NCBI RefSeq assembly: GCF_009192765.1
Contig: NZ_VOHQ01000023.1
Coordinates: 1-32,670, forward strand
From: Agriterribacter humi
GTDB taxonomy: Bacteria > Bacteroidota > Bacteroidia > Chitinophagales > Chitinophagaceae
Reading direction: 5' to 3'
DNA: 32,670 nt
The translations under genes were made by a program, and so were the position numbers. Positions 16,989 to 24,791 of the stretch are shown piece by piece. Below the pieces are notes generated by a model. That model did no database searches. It was not told the origin of the DNA and saw only the letters and a list, made by a program, of their open reading frames with translations. The first letter of the stretch is position 1, and every line of letters starts with the position of its first letter.

Positions 16989-18287
16989 TTATTTATTGTT
17001 CGGTTTTTGTTCTACCAGTTTATTGGGTTTCCCTTTTTGTTTTACAAGATCAAACGCATCATACAGTTCTCCCGCAGCAGTGTATGATTTATAGTGCAGC
17101 GTATTGCCTTCAACCGTTACCAACTGGAATAATTGTGTATACGAAGCCGATACATCCATCCAGTTGCCTTCAAATTTTGAAGACATTTTAGGACCACTTA
17201 CAGACAATATATATACAGCACCGGATTTTTCATCTTTGGTGGCGCCCTCTATCTTTTGCATCCCCCTCGCATAGGCATGATCGTGACCCTGTAGTACAAT
17301 ATCCACTTTATACTTGTCGAATAAAGGCTTAAAGGTACTGCGCATGCGCACATTATCGCGGGTGGGTCGTATGGAATAAAAAGGATGATGAAAAACAACG
17401 GCTGTCCACGGGTTGGGATTATTGCGCAGCAGCGAATCCACCCATACCTTCTGTTTCTGCAGATCTTTATCCGATTCTTCTACCCGGTAAGAGTTGATGG
17501 AAATAAAACGCATGCCCTGCACATCGGTGAAGTAGCATGTTTCTTTTAAACCTTCCGGCCCATTTTCGGGAAGCGTAAATTGAGGACGCCAGAAAGCCGA
17601 TAAGGTATCTCCTGTACGGGCATATTCATGATTTCCGGGCGAATGCATGCCCGGTATGGTGCTGTGTATAAAGCTACCGCCGTAAAATAATTCGCCCCAT
17701 TCCAAATCGCTGTTTCCACGGTTTACAATATCACCCGCATACAAAATTAAATTGGCATCAGGCATTTTAGCATAAGCATCCCTTATTACCCTTGGCCATA
17801 ATGTTTTTATACCGGCCTGCACATCACCCAAATAAATAAACGAAAGTTTGTCACCGGATTTTCCAGCAGTTCTGGTATGAAACCATTCACTCCAGTGAGC
17901 GCCCTGCCCCACCCTGTACATGTATAAGGTTTTAGGCCTGAGACCGGACACTGTTACAGAATGATAGTTGGCAGCAATATCTTCAAACTTAAACGCTTCG
18001 CTTTTTGCCTGCTTCCGCGATGCCTTGTCAACAGCACGGGGATCAGCCGTAACAGGCATGATTTCGAGGAACCCTTCTCGAACGGTATCGCATGTGCGCC
18101 AGTTTACGGCTATTGATGTGGATGGATCCCCGGTTACATTCAATACGATCCTGTCGGGGTTTGGCGTTGGCGGAAAAGGATTAACCGCTGCTGTTTGAGC
18201 CTGTATCCCGGTGCAAAAAAAGGCTAATAATACAACAAAGCCGGCATGCAGGAATAATCTTTTTTTCCGTTGATCAACTTTAATCAT
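16989..18287 (-). CDS. Purple-acid-phosphatase-like metallophosphoesterase, copy 1
   Basis: A 432-residue exported phosphatase with signal peptide FLHAGFVVLLAFFCTGIQAQ after a basic N-terminus. The domains are as in its neighbour: fibronectin-III-like domain beginning PDRIVLNVTGDPSTSIAVNW, then the calcineurin-like domain with YLGDVQAG, YAGDIVNRG, HSPGNHEYA, VVFHHPFYS and LQGHDHAYARGMQ. Identity to copy 2 is high in the catalytic core and lower in the signal peptide and C-terminal part. It starts 16 bases after the stop of the upstream lipoprotein phosphatase and ends 42 bases before copy 2, so all three are probably one transcript. Confidence 0.92.
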   Translation of the reverse strand: MIKVDQRKKRLFLHAGFVVLLAFFCTGIQAQTAAVNPFPPTPNPDRIVLNVTGDPSTSIAVNWRTCDTVREGFLEIMPVTADPRAVDKASRKQAKSEAFKFEDIAANYHSVTVSGLRPKTLYMYRVGQGAHWSEWFHTRTAGKSGDKLSFIYLGDVQAGIKTLWPRVIRDAYAKMPDANLILYAGDIVNRGNSDLEWGELFYGGSFIHSTIPGMHSPGNHEYARTGDTLSAFWRPQFTLPENGPEGLKETCYFTDVQGMRFISINSYRVEESDKDLQKQKVWVDSLLRNNPNPWTAVVFHHPFYSIRPTRDNVRMRSTFKPLFDKYKVDIVLQGHDHAYARGMQKIEGATKDEKSGAVYILSVSGPKMSSKFEGNWMDVSASYTQLFQLVTVEGNTLHYKSYTAAGELYDAFDLVKQKGKPNKLVEQKPNNK

Positions 18288-18303
18288 GAATGAGATATTA
18301 TAA

Positions 18304-19416
18304 TCAGTTCTTAATTTCCCTTACTTCCTCCGCTATCGGGTGGTTGGACTGGTAATGCAATCCGAGCAATGAAGCAATGGTTTGCGCGGACTGTTTTTGA
18401 TACAATTGCATGGCTGTTTTTACTTCTCCTTTGGCAGGTATGCCTGGTCCCATCACGGCCATCCACATTTCATGCGAATCGGCAACGCCCCCGCTTCCGT
18501 GCCCGGTCCACTGATCTTTAGTAACATCACCCCGGCCATGATCGGTTGTAATAAAAAGAGCCGTTTTGTTTTTATATTCAGGCGTGCTTTGCACATACTC
18601 CCATATTTCTTTTATCCATGTATCCACCTGCTTTGCTGCATCCAAGTAATCCTTATATTGCCCGGCATGCGCCCATTCATCGGTTTCACCATAGCCAATA
18701 AAAAGTACACGGGGTTTTTTCTCCTTCAAATATTCCATAGCAGCGTAATGGGTAAACACATCTAAGCATTCGCCCTGTCCGTATGGTTTATATGAATTTT
18801 TAAGCATGGCATTGATCAGTTCTTCTTTTGGCGTTGGATGTTCGCCGCCGGTAGCGCTGAATGCCGCTACTACCGGAAACCCGCACCGTTCTTTATTGAG
18901 TATGCGGTCGAAAGCGCCCCATGCCCCGAAAGCCGCTACTCTTCCTTTAAACCCTTCCTGCTGGTTGATGTATTCGAGTACTGTTGTATGCGGGTTTGCC
19001 ATATACTCATTGGAATTGATAGCCGTATCCGGATAACCGGTAAATATTTCATTATAGCCGGGGTAAGAGAACCAGTAAGGATTGGCAACATCAACTTTGT
19101 TGTTATAATGCCTGTTGCCATAGAGCTGGCCCGTTTGTACGATGCTGTCCCAGAAAAAAGGAAATAATTTTTTTCTTCTTCCTGATGGGTCCGTAGCCCA
19201 GTAATGTTCAAAAATAGCGGCACTGTCGGAACGGCCCTGGTTAAAACGGCTATCGGCTGCTATAGCACTATCCATACCTGTAAACAGTTCCTGCCAGCGC
19301 AAACCATCGGTGGTAATAACGATTACATTTTCGATTTTACCTTCTGTATTGTCTGTAGTATTGCCGGTACAGCCATAAAGAACAACCCATCCGGCCAGCA
19401 GCAATATTTTATTCAT
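18304..19416 (-). CDS. Lipoprotein of the alkaline phosphatase/phosphodiesterase superfamily
   Basis: A 370-residue predicted lipoprotein, with lipobox VVLYGC (Cys16). The fold is that of the alkaline phosphatase/NPP/phosphoglyceromutase superfamily: metal-binding TTDGLRWQELFTG near the N-terminus, YGETDEWAHAGQY with Asp and His, LFITTDHGRGD, and GHGSGG with the last His. The nucleophile position aligns to Ser in FSYPGYNEIFTG, where PafA has Thr; that assignment is by alignment by eye. Such proteins are often annotated as phosphoglyceromutase in Bacteroidota, but the exported location argues for a surface or periplasmic phosphoesterase. It lies 11 bases after the GDPD-esterase gene and 16 before the first metallophosphoesterase. 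Confidence 0.85.
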   Translation of the reverse strand: MNKILLLAGWVVLYGCTGNTTDNTEGKIENVIVITTDGLRWQELFTGMDSAIAADSRFNQGRSDSAAIFEHYWATDPSGRRKKLFPFFWDSIVQTGQLYGNRHYNNKVDVANPYWFSYPGYNEIFTGYPDTAINSNEYMANPHTTVLEYINQQEGFKGRVAAFGAWGAFDRILNKERCGFPVVAAFSATGGEHPTPKEELINAMLKNSYKPYGQGECLDVFTHYAAMEYLKEKKPRVLFIGYGETDEWAHAGQYKDYLDAAKQVDTWIKEIWEYVQSTPEYKNKTALFITTDHGRGDVTKDQWTGHGSGGVADSHEMWMAVMGPGIPAKGEVKTAMQLYQKQSAQTIASLLGLHYQSNHPIAEEVREIKN

Positions 19417-19427
19417 AACAGTTGTTT

Positions 19428-21077
19428 TTATTTTGCGGGATAATATTTTTCAAGCCATGAAAAAGTTTTGGCAAATACATCAACTGCCGCTGCCGGGCCC
19501 ACACCATGCTTTTCGCCGGGATAGATTTCGAGCTGTGCAGGTATATTCAGCTCCTGTAGCTTTTTATACAGGTTTTCGGCCTGGCTTACGTTCACCAGCG
19601 GATCTTCCCCGCCATGGAATAAAATGGTAGGTACAGCGGTTTCCTTTGTAAGATGATAAGCGGGGCTTGCATCTTTTGTGATCTGCGCATGTACATCCTT
19701 CTCGCCTAAAAAGTTGATCACCGTTTTATCCGCATCGCTGCCATCGGACCTTACCGCCTTGTCTGTAAGGTCTGTTGGTCCCCACAGGTCAATTACCGTT
19801 TTCACCTGCTTCGCATCATCATATCCATAGGCGTACAGCATGGCCAAATGCCCACCGGCACTGCCACCCATCAACGCGTATTCGTTGCCGTTATATTCAT
19901 ACTTCTTTGCATTTTTTGAAATAAACGCCAGCGCTTTTTTTACATCTTCAATTTGTGCGGGAAAACGATTGTTGCCGTTTTTCACCAAACGGTAATTCAT
20001 AGAAACCACCAGGTAACCGCGTTTGCCTACCAGTTCTTCAATCAACTGTTTGGGAAATTCTTCTTTATCGCCTCCGGTCCATCCGCCGCCATGTATATAC
20101 ACAATTACCCTGGCATTGGGCTGCATCTCTTTTGGGAAGTAGGCATCGAACATGTTTTCATCGCCCGGAGCCTTGCCATATTTTATATTCTTTAATTCCC
20201 TGTACGTTTTCTTTTTATATTTCGCATAAGGGTCTTCTTTGGTCATATCCTTCCCCAACCCGTTTCGTAAACCGCTTTTGTTCAAATAAGCGATCAGGGC
20301 TTCCGGGTTGTTGGTCTGTATTCCCTGTATTTCTTTTTGCAATACCTGGTTCCATTCATCTGCCCCTTCATGATCGCTTTGTGCATCCAGCCATACCGCT
20401 ACCCCTTTATCATTGGCTGTTGCTACCATTTCCTTATCATTAATATTATCCAGCACTTCAATGGTTCCCTGTTCCAGGAAAAATGCCAATTGTTCCTTAT
20501 TTTTTACTTCTTCAATGGCGCTGGTAATTAAGGGGATGCCCGGGGCTGTTTTTCTCCATTCTTTATATTGGGGTATTGCATTGATGTATACCGCCACCTG
20601 TTTTTCCATACCGGCTTCCTGTATCTGCCTGTAGGTTTCGGTTACACCGGCATCTTTAAAATCGAGATAAATATTGATTTTGCCTTTACATGCTTTCAAT
20701 ACATTGCTCAAAGTTGGAATGCGGTATGTTTTTTTTGTGGGTTTGTTTTTATCGGCCACTTTCAGTTGCTGTATTTCATCCAGTGTAAGGTCTTTTACAT
20801 TGCCCCTGCCGTTGGTCATCCGGTCAACAGTGGCATCGTGGTGAATAACAAGCTGGCCGTCTTTGGTAGTACGCAGGTCAATTTCTACATAATCGGCGCC
20901 GCTTTTTATCGCTTCTTTTACAGATTCAAGCGTGTTTTCCGGTACTTTAATATGGTTACCCCTGTGGGCAATTACAACCAGCTTATATTTTGTTTCAGGG
21001 AGCGGTGCAGGCGCCGGCTGCGAAAAAACAATTGCAGCGGAAAAAAGTAAGAACAGGGTTAAGAAGCAATTTCTCAT
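19428..21077 (-). CDS. Exported fusion: glycerophosphodiester phosphodiesterase plus alpha/beta-hydrolase esterase
   Basis: A 549-residue two-domain enzyme. The signal peptide is MRNCFLTLFLLFSAAIVFSQ. The GDPD domain (about 30-275) shows His38 in IAHRGNHIKVPENT, Glu65 and Asp67 in VEIDLRTTKDG, and His80 in HHDATVDR. After a linker (about 275-315) comes an alpha/beta-hydrolase of the carboxylesterase type: oxyanion-hole VYIHGGGWTGGD near 329, nucleophile Ser near 406 in GGSAGGHLAM, Asp in HGGEDPLVN near 493, and His in GEKHGVG near 523. All catalytic residues of both halves are present, so both may be active. It is the first gene of the minus-strand phosphoesterase cluster. Together the two domains could deacylate and then split phospholipid-derived diesters, which is an inference. 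Confidence 0.92.
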   Translation of the reverse strand: MRNCFLTLFLLFSAAIVFSQPAPAPLPETKYKLVVIAHRGNHIKVPENTLESVKEAIKSGADYVEIDLRTTKDGQLVIHHDATVDRMTNGRGNVKDLTLDEIQQLKVADKNKPTKKTYRIPTLSNVLKACKGKINIYLDFKDAGVTETYRQIQEAGMEKQVAVYINAIPQYKEWRKTAPGIPLITSAIEEVKNKEQLAFFLEQGTIEVLDNINDKEMVATANDKGVAVWLDAQSDHEGADEWNQVLQKEIQGIQTNNPEALIAYLNKSGLRNGLGKDMTKEDPYAKYKKKTYRELKNIKYGKAPGDENMFDAYFPKEMQPNARVIVYIHGGGWTGGDKEEFPKQLIEELVGKRGYLVVSMNYRLVKNGNNRFPAQIEDVKKALAFISKNAKKYEYNGNEYALMGGSAGGHLAMLYAYGYDDAKQVKTVIDLWGPTDLTDKAVRSDGSDADKTVINFLGEKDVHAQITKDASPAYHLTKETAVPTILFHGGEDPLVNVSQAENLYKKLQELNIPAQLEIYPGEKHGVGPAAAVDVFAKTFSWLEKYYPAK

Positions 21078-21266
21078 AAAGGGTGTTGATAGAGATGATC
21101 TTTTTTATTTTGAGCGAAACCGGAAAGCTGCAACTGCAGGCTTAAGGCCAAACAGGATATGATCTTATTCCTCATTATGTATTGTTCAAGGGAGGCTAAA
21201 AATAGAAATGTATACTCATATCCCATGCAAAAATCATTTTACAACAATTAATTAATATGACAGTTT
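21078..21266. other. Upstream region of the phosphoesterase cluster, no gene seen
   Basis: This is the divergent spacer before the first cluster gene. I see no clear TAnnTTTG element for the minus-strand gene and no convincing regulatory direct repeat. CTGTCATAT occurs once on the minus strand near 21255-21263, but an isolated half-site does not support a Pho box. Confidence 0.35.
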
Positions 21267-21268
21267 CA

Positions 21269-21330
21269 TGCAATCCCGGGAAAGGGATTGCAGGCGATGA
21301 AGATCCGGAATGGATCAATTTTAATTCCCG
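21269..21330. ncRNA. Candidate structured RNA segment
   Basis: TGCAATCCC (21269-21277) pairs perfectly with GGGATTGCA (21284-21292) around a GGGAAA loop. It is followed by GATCC/GGATC (21302-21306 with 21312-21316) and by the alternative GGAAT/ATTCC pairing (21307-21311 with 21324-21328). A strong plus-strand terminator follows 240 bases downstream with no protein gene between. I do not recognise a known RNA family or riboswitch. It could belong to a small RNA or to the leader of the SMP-30 gene. Low confidence without expression data. Confidence 0.25.
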
Positions 21331-21566
21331 GAATATGCATTAACATGCAAAAATTAGCATAAAAAAGCATTTTTTTCGGTTTTAATCGAGAAAAGATATA
21401 AATTGTTATCATTAACGCCGTTGATATGTTAAACGAAAGATGAGAGGCATTACCAATATCACAGGCATCATGTAATGCATATCCGCATTTGCTGCAACAG
21501 AACGGGTACCTTTTCAATACGCCTGCCGAACCTGCATTCTAACAATAGTATTAGCAGCATTCCTGT

Positions 21567-21602
21567 AACAGCAAAGCCTTTACACAAGCTTTGCTGTTTT
21601 TT
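21567..21602 (+). terminator. Orphan rho-independent terminator before the SMP-30-like gene
   Basis: A perfect 11-bp stem (AACAGCAAAGC at 21567-21577 with 21588-21598), 10-base loop and T-run 21597-21602 on the plus strand. There is no plus-strand protein gene between it and 21077, where the divergent cluster begins. It therefore ends either an unannotated transcript or a premature leader of the downstream gene, whose ATG is 60 bases away. Confidence 0.85.
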
Positions 21603-21661
21603 GTTTATTGGTATATGACAGCGGAATTAATAATATCTTCACTACGTTAAAACGATTGCTT

Positions 21662-22660
21662 ATGCACAAAGTCATTTTTTCTGTATTAACAGCAGCGCTT
21701 GCCTTTGGCTGCAATGAATCATCTTTCAAAACCATCGGTTCTATACAACAATTGGATCCTTCACTGGAAAAAATCATAGACACAACTGCACCTGTTGAAA
21801 TAATTGCGGAAGGATTCGACTGGACAGAAGGTCCGCTGTGGGTGGAAAGTGAAAAAATGCTGTTGTTCTCCGATATCCCTCCCAACAAAATTTTTAAATG
21901 GACAGAAGGCAAAGGCACTGAATTGTACCTTACGCCTTCGGGTTATACCGGCGCCACACCACGAGCCGGCGAGCCGGGCTCCAACGGCCTATTACTGAAT
22001 AAGGAAGGTAAACTGGTGATGTGCCAGCATGGCGACAGGCGCATGGCAATGATGGATGCGCCATTGAATGCACCTAAAGCTGCATTTGTGCCATTGGCCG
22101 ACAATTACAAGGGAAAGAAATTCAACAGTCCCAATGACGCTGTATTCAGAAGCAACGGCGATCTGTTTTTTACCGACCCGGCTTACGGACTGGAAAAAAC
22201 AATGGATGACCCGGCAAAAGAAATTCCTTTCCAGGGTGTATATAAAGCAAATGAAAAGGGAGAAGTAACCCTGCTAACGGCCAACATTACCCGCCCCAAT
22301 GGAATTGCATTTACCAACAATGAAAAAACCCTCATTGTAGCCAATTCCGATCCGCAAAAGCCGGTGTGGTATATGTTTGATATAGACGAACATGACAGCC
22401 TCTACAATGAAAGATTAATGTATGATGTAACGGAAGCGTCCAAAAAAGAAAAAGGTTCACCGGATGGTTTAAAGGTTGACAAGCAGGGTAATGTCTTTGC
22501 AACCGGGCCGGGCGGTGTATGGATATTTAATAATGAGGGGAAACCTGTTGGAAAGATATCGGTTCCGGAAGCCTGCAGCAATGTGGCGCTGGCCGATGAC
22601 GACAAAACGCTGTACATTACTGCAGACATGTATGTACTGAGAGTAAGGATGAAAAACTAA
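21662..22660 (+). CDS. SMP-30/gluconolactonase-like lipoprotein
   Basis: A 332-residue predicted lipoprotein; MHKVIFSVLTAALAFGC gives a lipobox with Cys17. The rest is a six-bladed SMP-30/gluconolactonase beta-propeller: EGFDWTEGPLW with the metal-binding Glu, FNSPNDAVF with Asn, TRPNGIAF, and SPDGLKVD with the Asp ligand and general base. Family members hydrolyse sugar lactones; the preferred lactone cannot be told here. The ATG at 21662 is chosen because it gives the lipobox at the normal place; the open frame extends 18 codons upstream. A terminator 60 bases before the start suggests the leader may be regulated. The gene converges with the small lipoprotein at 22673, 12 bases apart. Confidence 0.88.
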   Translation: MHKVIFSVLTAALAFGCNESSFKTIGSIQQLDPSLEKIIDTTAPVEIIAEGFDWTEGPLWVESEKMLLFSDIPPNKIFKWTEGKGTELYLTPSGYTGATPRAGEPGSNGLLLNKEGKLVMCQHGDRRMAMMDAPLNAPKAAFVPLADNYKGKKFNSPNDAVFRSNGDLFFTDPAYGLEKTMDDPAKEIPFQGVYKANEKGEVTLLTANITRPNGIAFTNNEKTLIVANSDPQKPVWYMFDIDEHDSLYNERLMYDVTEASKKEKGSPDGLKVDKQGNVFATGPGGVWIFNNEGKPVGKISVPEACSNVALADDDKTLYITADMYVLRVRMKN

Positions 22661-22672
22661 AAGGTGGGGCCC

Positions 22673-22984
22673 TTAGTGCCTGTTTTTCCTGTTTTTGTGG
22701 TGATGCTTCTTTTCGCGTGCATACGCATCATAACGGGAATGCTTAACTGCTTTTTTCCAGTGCTTCGCCTGGCGGGGGTGCACGTAGCGGGGCGACACAT
22801 AAACATATCTTCCACCATGCGTTACGTGATGCCCGGGTATCCATACCGCACCGGGGAATGGAGGCGGAGGGATCATTACAACAGCCGGTCTTTCGGCAAC
22901 GATTACACGCGATTGTGCCGCGCAGGAACTGAATAAAAAACCTATTAAAACGGCTGGCACGAGTGCTTTGTACATGGCTTTCAT
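22673..22984 (-). CDS. Small His/Lys-rich lipoprotein, YXWGXW-repeat-like
   Basis: A 103-residue predicted lipoprotein with lipobox IGFLFSSC (Cys21). The mature part has a Pro-rich stretch (MIPPPPFPGAVWIPGHH) followed by GGRYVYVSPRYVHPRQAKHW and a very basic tail rich in His and Lys. The aromatic VWIPGHH and YVYVSPRY segments recall the YXWGXW-type envelope lipoproteins of Bacteroidota, whose function is unknown. The ATG at 22984 is preferred over a 29-codon upstream extension because of the signal peptide. It converges with the SMP-30-like gene, with 12 bases between the stops. Confidence 0.7.
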   Translation of the reverse strand: MKAMYKALVPAVLIGFLFSSCAAQSRVIVAERPAVVMIPPPPFPGAVWIPGHHVTHGGRYVYVSPRYVHPRQAKHWKKAVKHSRYDAYAREKKHHHKNRKNRH

Positions 22985-23085
22985 AATGGTAAATTTTAGG
23001 TGAGTTTGTATATGGACGGCTAAGGCGGGGGCGGGTTTAGCGGCATATTGCGCACCAGTGCATTTTAACAAGATGTATAGGGAGA

Positions 23086-23300
23086 CTTATAAAAGCACCA
23101 AGAACCAAATTACAAGAAACAAAATAAAACCTCTTCGCCGTGGCGGATTTAAATCCGAAGCCTTGAACCCGAAATTCGAAGCAATACAAAGCACCAAATA
23201 GCAAATTACAAGAAACAAACTTGCCTAAAGGGCAGGCAGGCCTGTCCGCCGGTGCGGATAAACTTCAAATTTAAAACCCAACATCGGAAGCGAAATACGA
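23086..23300. repeat. Dispersed A/T-rich repeats with TCCGCC/GGCGGA palindromes
   Basis: The spacer holds variants of AGAACCAAATTACAAGAAAC (near 23100 and 23197) and of AAATCCGAAGC. TTCGCCGTGGCGGA ends at 23147 and overlaps CGGATTTAAATCCG (23144-23157), a perfect 14-base palindrome. TCCGCCGGTGCGGA lies at 23245-23258, next to TGCC-TAAAG-GGCA (23222-23234). The same words recur at 29490-29640 and 31988-32122. No gene is seen from 22985 to about 23490. Confidence 0.7.
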
Positions 23301-23541
23301 GTAAATCCAAAGCTTGATGCCCTACCTTGCGAAGGTCTGTAGCGGTGGTGGTGTGCGAAGCTGACCTGTGCCAGTTCATTACTCATTAAAGCTAAAGCAA
23401 TAACTTTATAAGCAAACCGCTAACCATGAACACCAAATACAAGTGGAAACAGTGAGCGTATATTGATGAAGAAATTAGTAACATCAAGGCACAGGTCTGG
23501 CTAAACACGAAGCAATAGTACCAAACCTGCGCCAGCGCAGA

Positions 23542-23724
23542 GTGAATTATATCGGCGATAACAAGGATAACCCGGAATGGGAGAAAATGACGATCGAAGG
23601 CATTGGCTGGGCGGCTGGCTTCAATTCCCGGATTACACTATTTAAAGCCATCAAAAAACAAACCGGCTTATCACCATCATCTTTCTTAAAAAGAGCGATA
23701 CCTGATGAAAATGAAAACTTGTAA
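23542..23724 (+). pseudogene. AraC-family HTH domain remnant
   Basis: The 60 codons from 23542 read EWEKMTIEGIGWAAGFNSRI then TLFKAIKKQTGLSPSSFLK, which is the second helix-turn-helix of AraC-type regulators, as found at the end of stand-alone or hybrid regulators. The first codon is GTG and the frame stays open at least 51 bases upstream with the degraded-looking RQRRVNYI, which may match the inter-HTH helix. The remaining sensor and first HTH parts are missing. With repeats directly upstream, this looks like the surviving 3' end of a lost gene rather than a functional protein. Confidence 0.65.
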
Positions 23725-23741
23725 ACCCAGGGTTGCATTTT

Positions 23742-24230
23742 TCAATACCCGCCACAGTCAGCTTTATTGAGCAGCAGCCCTTTTCCAAAAGTTAAATCGC
23801 TGGTATTCTTAAATACCATCTTCCCTTCTTTCTCTTCCATATCTCCATAACCTTCAATGGCAACGCTATCCTTTAATAAAAAAATAACCTGCCTTGTTGA
23901 TAATTTCCCTTCCGACATAAATTTATAATCTGCCAGCAGTGTATCGCCATGAATCAGCCCATTAAATTCTCCATTGTTGCTGTCTTTTTCATAAAAATCA
24001 TACAATAACTTTCCCGTAACCACATTGGGAAATACTTCCACTTTTAATTTAAAAGTATCCTTCCCGCTTACAGCGGTATAGCAGGATGATGCCGGTATCA
24101 TTATTTTGTTTTCTACCGTTTTTGGTGTATCCACCGTTGTGGCTATTTCGGTGGATTGCTTTGGTTCATTGTTACATGCTGCCATCATTGCAGCCGTACC
24201 AATAACTACCAGTAATCTTAATTTTCTCAT
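23742..24230 (-). CDS. Hypothetical lipoprotein
   Basis: A 162-residue predicted lipoprotein: MRKLRLLVVIGTAAMMAAC with Cys19 as lipidation site, then a Thr/Asn/Glu-rich linker (about 20-42) typical of surface-tethered proteins. The mature domain starts with SCYTAVSGKDTFKLKVEVF and continues with alternating strands (GKLLYDFYEKDSNNGEFNG, DTLLADYKFMSEG) ending in NKADCGGY. It contains two Cys residues, in ASSCYT and ADCGGY, which could form a disulfide. I recognise it as a conserved Bacteroidota type without assigned function. It is convergent with the AraC remnant, and its stop is 17 bases from that fragment. Confidence 0.75.
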   Translation of the reverse strand: MRKLRLLVVIGTAAMMAACNNEPKQSTEIATTVDTPKTVENKIMIPASSCYTAVSGKDTFKLKVEVFPNVVTGKLLYDFYEKDSNNGEFNGLIHGDTLLADYKFMSEGKLSTRQVIFLLKDSVAIEGYGDMEEKEGKMVFKNTSDLTFGKGLLLNKADCGGY

Positions 24231-24791
24231 TTGTATTTTAATTTTATAATGGAGCCGTCTTCCGCTTTTGAGGCAGGCCCAACTTTGAATAATGTCTGCT
24301 TTGCTTCATTCTCCTGATTTGCGGGGAATGGGTGTTGGCCTTGGCGCTTGTATTGGCCAGGTAACAGCTAAGTATGCAACAATCCTTAATAAATTTGCAA
24401 CTCATCCCTAACGCTCCATAAGGTAGTAAAATACTTGTTATTATATCTGAAGGTTTTCCAAAAGTTTTTTATGCCCATGTCTTGCATTAAGTGTAAACCT
24501 GTAAATCATTTGAATCGCACTTACAATCATCAATATAAGAAAGCCGTTGCAAAAAAATTAAAACATCTTTTAAAAAAAACCGCAAAGATGGAGGTACATC
24601 CCCTTTCCCGTAGCCGGAACTGTACCATTGCAGGGACGCATACAATTCGACTGGACTTTTGCGGTAGCGGGTAATTTTGAAATGAACCTGCAATTGGCGG
24701 ATGGTTATGGCCAAACGCTCATAGATACAACCACTGACAGACAACGATTGACGTGGGTGCGGCACTATTGAGTGGTAAAGATGAAAATGCA
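24231..24791. other. Spacer with a possible 3' gene fragment on the plus strand
   Basis: Most of this 560-base spacer shows no gene. From 24574 to 24771 the plus strand has a 65-codon open frame without a start codon, bounded by TAA at 24571 and ending TGA. It reads IPFPVAGTVPLQGRIQFDWT and then AGNFEMNLQLADGYGQ, with coding-like composition and no low complexity. It may be the last part of a lost gene. I recognise no family. The two longer ATG-started open frames here, one on each strand, look like artefacts. Confidence 0.3.

Noticed and set aside
21266-21517. 83-codon minus-strand open frame
   Set aside because: It covers the structured segment, has no start context or family resemblance, and is A/T-driven in composition.
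21255-21620. Pho-box-like CTGTCATAT half-sites on the minus strand (near 21255 and 21612)
   Set aside because: They are single half-sites about 350 bases apart with no direct repeat at the required spacing, and the consensus is from Proteobacteria.
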